From Amyloporia xantha (taxonomy: Eukaryota > Basidiomycota > Agaricomycetes > Polyporales > Adustoporiaceae), in NCBI GenBank assembly GCA_036971615.1, contig JAYKKR010000002.1:1426001-1490000 (forward strand): a stretch of 64,000 bases of DNA, given 5' to 3'. Below the pieces are notes generated by a model, which worked only from the letters and a program-made list of their open reading frames with translations, made no database searches and had not been told where the DNA came from. The position numbers and the translations under genes are program-made. Positions 56,190 to 64,000 of this stretch are shown here, in pieces; position 1 is the stretch's first letter; every line of letters starts with the position of its first letter.

Positions 56190-58859
56190 TCAGTGCACGA
56201 GCGCGAGGATGCGCTCGTAGTCCTCCCGCACGCTCTGGAACGTCTCGTCCAGCTTCAGCTGCCGCTCCTTCTTGTCCAACTGTGATAGCGCGTCCTGTAT
56301 GTCGTATGGTATGCCACACCATCCGCGTCAGCATTCAGCATTCACGAAGAACCCGACGGTCGAGGATACGGAAGGAGAGGGGGGCAGAGGGACCGTGCAA
56401 GCCGAAACGGACAGGAAACACGCACGTAGTTGAACCGGAACAGCCGCTCCTTGACCTGCAGTCTGTACGCCCGCTGCGCCTTCGCGTCCGCAGAGTCCAA
56501 GTGCCGCAGGATCAGCATCTCGATCAGGCGGTGGAACTGGCGCTGTCGTCGTCGTCGTCGTTGTCAAAAAAAAGGGCAGTCAGCATACCGCACACACGTA
56601 GAAGATCAGCCCGACGCGAATCACGAATCTCGATCTCGACCAGGACCACAGCCGCTGCCGCAAACACGAGCATGAACACCACGACACTCACACTCGCCAG
56701 CTTGAGCTCCACCCGCCACTTCTCCAGCCATGCCTTGTCCGCCGGCGGGCCCATCCTCCCCCTCTTCACCACCGCCCGCCCCCTCACCGCCCCATTCCCA
56801 TTGTTATTCCCGTTCCCATGCCCCACCACCGCCCCTCCATTCTCGTCCGCGTCCCCATCGCCCGCGCCCGCGCCCACCCCATTTCCATTTACGTTCGCGT
56901 TCCCATTCCCCACCGCCAGCCCTAACCCCAACCCCAACCCAGCCGCTGCCGCCCCCACCCCGTTCGCCCCGCCCCTGACATGCGTATTCCGCGTCCCATA
57001 CCCGCCCAGCCCGCGCGTCCCCCGCCCCTTCACGACCCGCCCGCCCCCTCCGCCCGCCCACCGCTCCCCCAGCGCCTCGCGCATGAACCGCTCGTCCTGC
57101 AGCAGCATCTTCAGGTCGTTCCGGTCCCGCAGGTCCTCGAACGCCTCCGCCGGGTCCTCCACCGTCAGCTCCGCGATGTGCGGCGTCGCGAGCACGTGTT
57201 GGTAGATCGCGGTGTAGAGCGCGGCTGCGGGACAATAGAAGGCGGGGGTGAGTGGGTCGATCAGGGGTCAGGAGGGGAGGACTTATGCTTACACCCGTGG
57301 CCTTCTTGCTGGTATGGCGGGAGAATCACAAATTGACTGTCGCGTTCGAGCAAACCACCGTCAGCACCACGTCCAATCGACCGACCGAGTGAGATCCCGC
57401 TGCGGCTCACCGCGCAGGAACAGAATAAAGAAAGAAACCCAAATCAAAAACACGCACCTAATCCGCATCCGGACGCGCTCCGGGAAACAATAAAACGGGT
57501 ACAGCGTCGCATATCCCACAAAATGGTACGTCGCTACGGACGGGTCTGCCCGTCGCCGGCGCTTTTCGTATCTGCACGCACGCGCGCACGTCCACGGATC
57601 CGCGGGCATATCGAGTGAGGAGTGAGGGGGGGGCGCGAGCGGGAGGGGGGGAAGGGAAAGGGGAGAAACGCGAGACGAAACGTCAGTCGGCCCACGGAAG
57701 AGAAGCGACGGGAGACGCACAGGACGACAAACTCCCACGTGTCCTCGTCTTCGCGGATGTACGAGCCCGCCTCGATGTAGAGCAGGACGAAGAGCTGCAT
57801 CCGGCGGTGGTACTCGCGGAACCCGGGCGTCGCCCACGTACTCTGTCGCGCGCACGCCGCCCCCACCACACACGATCCCCACCCGCACGTCATTCACCGT
57901 TCCAGCCCCAGTCCCAACCCGATCCCAAACGAAACCCAATCCCACAAAAATATAAAGAAACACCCATCAGCCACCGCCCCACACGCACGCGGGGGGCACT
58001 CACGTGGTAGACCTCAAACTCGACCGTCTCCTCGTCCTCGGGGGAGAGGACCTGGGGGATCGCGACGTGCTTGCCCTTGCGGGAGAGCGCGCGCGGGCGG
58101 GGCGGTTGTACGCGAAGACGCGGGTGCCCGGGGGCGTGAACGTGAGCGCGTCGGCCTCGACGCGCGCGAGGAAGTCGGACTCGGAGGTGTAGTAATCTGC
58201 CGTGCGGGGGCGTTAGTGGGAGGGGGAAGGGGGAGGGGGTGGAGGGCGGGACAAGAGGAGCTGACGCACCTTTGGGGATGAATTTGCTGAGGGTGGCCTC
58301 GATGTCGTCGACGGCGGAGGAGGAGGGGAGTTTCTCCTGCGTATTGGATGTGGAGGAACTGGGCGAGGGAGCCGGAGGCGAATTTGAGCTGTGTGGGGTG
58401 GGGGAGGGCGGGGACAGGCAGGCGGAGGGAGGGGGAGGGCGATTTGGATGCGGATGCGGATGTGGATTTAGATTTTGGGGAGGAGGAGGGTGAGAGAGAG
58501 GGTGAGTATTCGGACGCGGGGGTGGGCGGGGACGCGGGACGCACGTCGATGGAGAGGTCGCGGTATCCGTAGATCTTTTCGTCCTCGCCGAATATCTGGG
58601 GGCGGGTCAGCGGGAGCGTGGGTGGGGGGGGGGGAGATGCGCACGGGGTAGGTGAAGGTGGGGTGGAAGCCCTCGTAGGCCTCGCGTGCGGTGAGGGACG
58701 CCTTGTCTTGTTTTGCGCGGACTGTGGAGGGAGAGTACGGGTGAGCGTGCGTGCCGGGGAAGAGATAGGGCGGGACGGACCGAGGGAGAGGCGGAGAGAC
58801 TCGTTCGCGTCAGCAGTCCAGTGTGCGGGGATGGGGACGGAGGAGGACATGATGGTCAT
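56190..58859 (-). CDS. HAT1: Histone acetyltransferase type B catalytic subunit (two apparent frame breaks)
   Basis: Acetylates newly made histone H4 on Lys5 and Lys12 before deposition. Early exons are 58859-58781, 58721-58645 and 58595-58545 (IFGEDEKIYGYRDLSID). The next carry LKFASGSLAQFLHIQYA, VDDIEATLSKFIPK, DYYTSESDFLARVEADALTF, TPGFREYHRRMQLFVLLYIE, GSYIREDEDTWEFVVLYEKR and FVGYATLYPFYCFPERVRMR. QFVILPPYQQEGHGSALY holds the acetyl-CoA-binding QxxGxG/A motif. Then come IAELTVEDPAEAFEDLRDRN and, after a Gly/Asn-rich insert, GPPADKAWLEKWR; FHRLIEMLILRHLD and SVREDYERILALVH end it at 56190. Order and content match Hat1 throughout. The frame breaks near 58352 (HIQYA/EKLPSSS) and 58088-58103 (YNRPA/ALSRKGK), both in GC-repeat sequence. 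Confidence 0.9.
56755..57020 (-). repeat. Gly/Asn/Ala-rich low-complexity insert in HAT1
   Basis: Roughly 85 residues of GNGNANVNGNG-type sequence separate RWAGGGGGRVV from GRMGPPADKAW. Most Hat1 proteins have a short linker here. The DNA is a set of imperfect C-rich repeats. Confidence 0.75.
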
Positions 58860-61800
58860 TGCCAGCTCGAGGCGGAGAGGTGGATGGAGAGAGGGAGAGA
58901 GGCCAGATATCGCAGTCGATGGCCGTGGCTCGGTCGAGAGCGTCTGGGCGTCAAAGTCCAACCACCGCGACAGCCCACACGAACAACTCAGATCCATCCC
59001 CGATCCAGTCTAGATCCCCCCGTCCCCTGCCGAGGCCCCTCTCCACACCCAGACCCCAGACGTCATCTCAGAATGTCTGGGTATTGGAAACTGCGGGGAC
59101 CCCCGTACTACGGGGCTGCGGGGTGCTACGGCGGCGACGTCGCGGCATGTAACTTGAGTGGCTGGACGCGTCGCGGCATCACGGCTGATGTGGCTAACCC
59201 CCCACGGCCATACTTTTCACGTGACCAATATTCTGGCCGGCTATTTCATCGGGGGCGGCGCGCCTCCCCGCCCCTTGCGCCGCCTTCCCGCCACCTTTCC
59301 CGCCACCCCTAGCGTTGCGTTCTCTGCCTGCCCCTGCCTCGCATTCCTGACTTTTCCACACTTATATATCTTCAATTCTATACGACTGCGGTACCGCCAA
59401 AACACTTCATGGTGTAGCTGAGAGTGGCGCGCGTGGTGGCGGGACCGTCGGGCGGCGGGGAGGGTCAGTCACGTGGTACGTGTTGAATATCATTACGTAC
59501 GCAGGATGGTTTGGAACGTTGATATTCCGGCGGGCGGAACTCCAATCCAAAACCGGCCGTGCCTGAATTCCCGTAGTCCCCGTAGTCCCCGTTGTACGGG
59601 GATCCCCGTAGTTTCCATTTCCCGGATGTCCTCCGTCATCTGCCCTCTCGTCAGGTCTTTACCTGCCGTATATGGCATCTACCAAGAGCCCCCTGACGCT
59701 TGGCCCTTCGATCGCGCCCAGACGCTTCATCGTCCGACGTCCAGCGGTATTCAACCTGCAGCCGTCGACGCGCATCGACGCGACTCATCTTGTCTCGTCG
59801 CCCGCCGCCGCCGCCGCCACTGCAATAGCAACAACCATGCCCACCAGCCACTCCTCACAGCACACCCTGCATCTCGCCATCATGATCTCCTCCGCTTCTG
59901 GCCCCGGCCCACGCACGCCCATGGGTCCAAGCCCCCTCTAATCGCCGTGTGCGTGCGCACGGACGCGAACGCAGGTACCGCGCTTCTGCCACACCCACCC
60001 ACACACCTGCCGGCGCGGCGGTCGCGCTGCACGGGCGCAGATGCCCTGCCTGTCTACTACAGTCTGCCATCGTCTGCCCTGCCGCGCACAGACTCGGGGG
60101 GCCAGAACGGCTGGGCGGCGTCCAATCGCGATGTGCGGACCTTCGCCGTGTCTATTCTGATCTCCGTCGCGTTCTCGACCCCGCATCGCCGTCCCCGTGC
60201 CCCCTCCATACCCCATTCCGATCACGAGCCCACGTGTCTATCGCCTTCATTAATCCTAGGCGCCGCCGCATTCATGGCCTCGCTGTCGACTATCCCATCT
60301 CCATTCTCCATTTCCCCTGCCGCTATCAATCAGACGCGGTCCCCGCCCGTCCGGAGTCCACCGCTCACCTCCCGCCGTGCCTATTTCGCCCATTCGCCCG
60401 TTTGTCTATTTCAAAGCCTGCACAGGGTCCAGACGCGCCCCTTTGCTCAGAGAATCCCCTCCCACCGCCCGATCCAGACGCGCCAGTGACGCGCATCCTT
60501 CGCTTCTGCGAATCTACTCCAGTGCGAAGCCGACTCGCAGCATCCCGAAGCGCATTCGAACGACGTGCGCATGCACCCGGCGCTCGAGTGTACGCATGTG
60601 TTCGAGTTCGAGCACAGGCACGTACCGGATTCTCAGGCCCATTTCATACTGTATATTATGCAATTCAAAGTTTGGCCGAGTGCGTCCGAGAGCCCTGCCT
60701 GCCCGCGCAAATCCAATACGATGCCGCCTGCAGCGCTGCATCGCCGTCCGATCCTCTGCGCATCCAGTTAGCGGGTGTGCTCCGGCCCGCTGCAGAGCGC
60801 TGCCCGCCGTCACCTCGCCCATGGGGCGGGCGTCCCTTCCAAGCTTCCTACATATGCACATCCTCATCTCCAGCCGCATCTCCGTTCTTCCCCCGATCTA
60901 CCAGTCTAGTGCGCCCTGCTGCCACCCACGCACTCGAGTCGCTCCATGACGCGATGCGTCAGCAAGTGGTGTGCCCACCATCCACATCTGTCGGTCCGCA
61001 GATTATCGGCAGTCTGGAGCACTGGAGAGCACATCGCGTATCGCTCGTTTGGCTTGGACGCAGCTGACGACGAGGGTACGTAAAGCATTGTCAGGCCATC
61101 AAACTCTCTTCTCTTCCCCCCTCCCCCGCACGTCAAATCCCACCGCCCCTCCCTCGCAACGCGTTGATCTCCCATATGTGTCGGTATCGAGTATACAATC
61201 TTCGATTTCTTGATTAAAAACAAAGATCTCCCATGTCGCCATCGCACCCAGACGCGCACGGCGCTCGGGCTCGACGGTCGCTCGTTTGTTCTGGTGACTG
61301 CAAGAAACATTCATCGGCTGGGCGAGGGACTCAGACACACCCGGTTTTCCAAGTCGCTTGCGCACGACAGACGCCTTGAAGTGGAAGCGGCGAAGCCCGG
61401 GTGTCGAACCTCGGAAGAGCGAGAACCCTGCCCCGTACTCCGTGTTCTGCACCTTCCAAAGTCCGCGCGCGGTTCTCGATCTTCCCCCACACGCATCGAG
61501 CGCCGCCTATCTCCAGGCGCCGCCCTCCCGATCGCCCCGCCATACGTGCTGCGCCCTGTCAGTGGGCACCCGCATGTTCTGACGAGGACCTCCCGCGCGA
61601 CTGTGCACTGCAGGCAGTGAACATCGCATTGCTGCCCTACGCAGCCGTGTCCATCCAGCGCGCGCACACACGCGCCGCATGCATGTGATTCGCTGCGTGA
61701 ACGCACAAGCGCAACATGCACGCAGTGCTCCATCCGCGCATTTTGATTTGGGTGTATTTCTTCTGCGCGGATAGGAAGCAAGCCAGCCACTTCATGTACT

Positions 61801-64000
61801 AGTAGGTGAGAACCTGGACCCGGATTGCCCGCTCGCTACTGGGGGTCAGAAGCGACGAAGCCCAGGCCTCGACGCGAGGAAAGGCCCTCATTGATTCCCT
61901 TCCGCAGACGTCCATTCTCCATACCGATCACGGTCAGTCAGGCTATGTCACGTTTATGTGCGGACGTATCCATGCTAGCGGAGGCCCTGCAGTCTGGACC
62001 TGGGCGACGGTGCATCATGAAGAGTCCAGGACACATCACGATGGTACCGCGCGTAATGCGTTATTTGACATAGGTGTGTAAGGTTTACAAATGCGGCCCT
62101 CTTCCGTAATATGCTGATCTAACGGTGTCATTTCCACCGCCGACTCGGATAGGACTACCCGAGCTCGATCTTAAGTTCTGAGCTCGTACTCACCACCAGC
62201 CTGAGCAGCTTCTTGGGTCCGCATATCTATCGTTCAATGGCGAACCGCTGAAAGCCTAGTCTATTGATAATCCAGTGTAGGTGTCCACGCGATTCGATCA
62301 TCCCTCCCTGACTCAACGGCCGTGTCATCGACTAGCCGTTCTGAATCCAGGCCCACCTTCGCTACACTTCCGAGTCGTCATGCCAGCCACAGAGCGCTGA
62401 GAGCACGAACGCAAGTCCGAATCCCCCTAGTGCGCATATAGCCGGGCCATCGGGGTTGACGGACTAACCGGCTCAATTCAGTGTCACCTTATCATAAATC
62501 CAAGCTTCAGGTCTAGACCCTCAGTAGTGCGAAATCGAAGCCTGCCACTACTAGTACCCATCTACGAGCCATGGCGACCTTCTCCCGCATGGTCGAGGCC
62601 GTCTGCCTCCATAATCAACTGCATGACATATGCATGTTTACGGCGTGTCGGTCCACCCGCTTGGGACGGACTAGAACCTGCGCTGCGGCATGTTTTGTCG
62701 TGGTAATTCGTGGTACAGTGTACACTGCTGTGTGCGCTCTTGGTATGGTTTACCGACTCAATCTTGTCCACGACGCCTCCTCGCTGATACTGGCTGTGCC
62801 TTCGCGCCCTCCTCGTCCCGTAGGATTGCCCCCGACGCCGTTGGACGATGGGCGAGTCATCGAAGACACCTGACGTTTATACCCAAGCTCTGGAGGACGA
62901 GACGCGCGTGCACACTCCTCCTACTCGCGCAATATTCATACCTCCATATCATACGCCACCGGCTCACCGCTAGTTGTGCCTGCGAGCGGACGACCCTTGG
63001 AGCGCCGGGTGTCTCATCATCCATGGTGCGCGCCCCACGCAACTAGGCACCCCATAGCAGGGTTCAGACACCCTGTGCGTTGACAACGACAAGCGGCTAT
63101 CATTAACCAGCACGCTCGCCTTCCGCTATGCGCGGAAGCACCGTCAGTTGCACTCGATTGCACGTCTCGAAAGACCTGATGCTGCCGCCCGCTGTTCGTT
63201 GTGTTCACTGAGTACCACACAGGTTCAGCTACAGCATTATCCAAGGCGAAGTTGCAATTCTTGAATAACCTCGCGTATCTGGAGAACTTCGACCGTGCCC
63301 TTCGTCTTCTCTGAAATATGGCACACCATGTTTCCGTTCTTCATCCAGATCGCGTATACTGTACGTGCGCTACGTCGTACTCGAGGGCCTACGTAAGATG
63401 ATCGGCGCTACAGCTCTTCGGACCTCAGCTTTCATCCATCATGCTGCGCATCGTGAGCAGATGTACTATGGCAGTATGTACAAGCCTACAAACCGACACG
63501 TCCATATATGCTAACCAGTTCGGATCTTCCCCTCTGATTTGACATGGATATCTCCTCAGACAGCACAAGAATCATATGCCTTCCCGGGAATTCCAAGCAC
63601 CAGGACCAGGATGCAGGCGCTGCGCTACCGCTAGGGGTATTTCAGACAACCATCTCGCTCCGAGCGAGCGGAGAATTTGTGTGCGCGCGCCGAGGAGGTC
63701 TCAGGCCAACTCCACTCTTTAGACACCTTCCATCGCACGATGTCAACAGCTTGAACAATTAGCATCGTCGTCGCCGCCACCTCGGTCCCGCCGCGTCATT
63801 ATGTTCGACACCTGCCTCTCACCCATTATCAGTCGAGCGAAGACTGGGGGCACGCGAAGCCACGTTAACGCCTGCCCAGCTGCAGAGCGCCTCGTGCCTC
63901 ACCTCCATTGCCAATCAAGCGCACCGAAGCGCCCTCAGGTTGTGTTTGGGTGTCATGCACCTAGACTGACAAGCCTGACAAGCGTAGGACTCGGGGCGAG
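58860..64000. other. 5.1-kb region with no supported gene
   Basis: HAT1 upstream region plus a G+C-rich stretch. Two long open frames (59473-60489 and 59949-61067) overlap in different phases with no domain, codon bias or splice structure, as expected by chance in G+C-rich DNA. Beyond 61.5 kb only short ORFs occur. The inverted-repeat element at 59086-59616 is the one structured feature. Confidence 0.55.
59086..59616. mobile_element. Imperfect inverted-repeat element upstream of HAT1
   Basis: The left end (GGAAACTGCGGGGACCCCCG) and the complement of the right end (GGAAACTACGGGGATCCCCG) match over about 45 bases with a few changes. ATT flanks both sides (59083-59085 and 59617-59619). The 531-bp interior is non-coding. 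The ends are built of CGGGG/CCCCG words that can themselves fold, so a MITE or a structured foldback element both fit. Confidence 0.65.

Noticed and set aside
59473..61067. Two long overlapping plus-strand ORFs (338 and 372 codons)
   Set aside because: They overlap in different phases, are rich in Arg/Pro/Ala as expected from G+C-rich random DNA, and the first runs through the inverted-repeat end of the upstream element.

Overview
This is eukaryotic nuclear DNA from a filamentous basidiomycete, most likely an Agaricomycete. The evidence is dense 45-65-nt GT-AG introns in nearly every gene, C/T-rich leaders before start codons, a DUF6593 gene, and best remembered matches to mushroom-forming fungi for almost every recognisable protein. 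The exact order is not determined here. Gene models were spliced by eye from reading frames, splice signals and remembered family sequences. No alignment was run, so boundaries may be off by a few bases and weakly conserved exons are less certain.

Layout. 0-1.1 kb: 3' end of cytoplasmic tryptophanyl-tRNA synthetase. 1.4-7.3 kb: three paralogues of an APH/choline-kinase-like family with an unrecognised C-terminal region. The first carries an in-frame stop, the middle one (opposite strand) looks intact, and the third is split by a small inverted-repeat element. 7.8-15.9 kb, minus strand: a secreted or vacuolar serine carboxypeptidase, a DUF6593 protein and the sterol sensor SCAP/Scp1. 16.7-23.8 kb: PDX1 (E3-binding protein of pyruvate dehydrogenase), RAD1 of the 9-1-1 clamp, a LOG-family protein and a PI-PLC-like phosphodiesterase. 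The RAD1/LOG spacer holds two TA-flanked MITE-like elements. 23.8-31.7 kb: a gene-poor stretch with a CACTA-like MITE. 31.7-44.1 kb: a long low-complexity protein, a MUP1-type amino-acid permease and three unrecognised conserved-looking proteins. 45.2-58.9 kb: an ITFG1/TIP-like FG-GAP membrane protein, a LACTB2-like metallo-beta-lactamase, the splicing factor CWC22, a small unknown protein, ORC2 and HAT1. 58.9-64 kb: the HAT1 upstream region with another inverted-repeat element, then sequence with no supported gene.

The genes are mostly independent housekeeping functions: translation, sterol sensing, pyruvate dehydrogenase, DNA-damage checkpoint, splicing, replication origin and histone acetylation. 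They are not a pathway cluster. Several pairs are head-to-head with short shared promoters. The points most worth attention are the rearranged kinase-like family, the four or five small inverted-repeat elements, microexons in LOG and PI-PLC (the latter carrying a catalytic histidine), and small frame breaks in four conserved genes between 48.5 and 58.4 kb. Those breaks look more like consensus indels than real gene loss.
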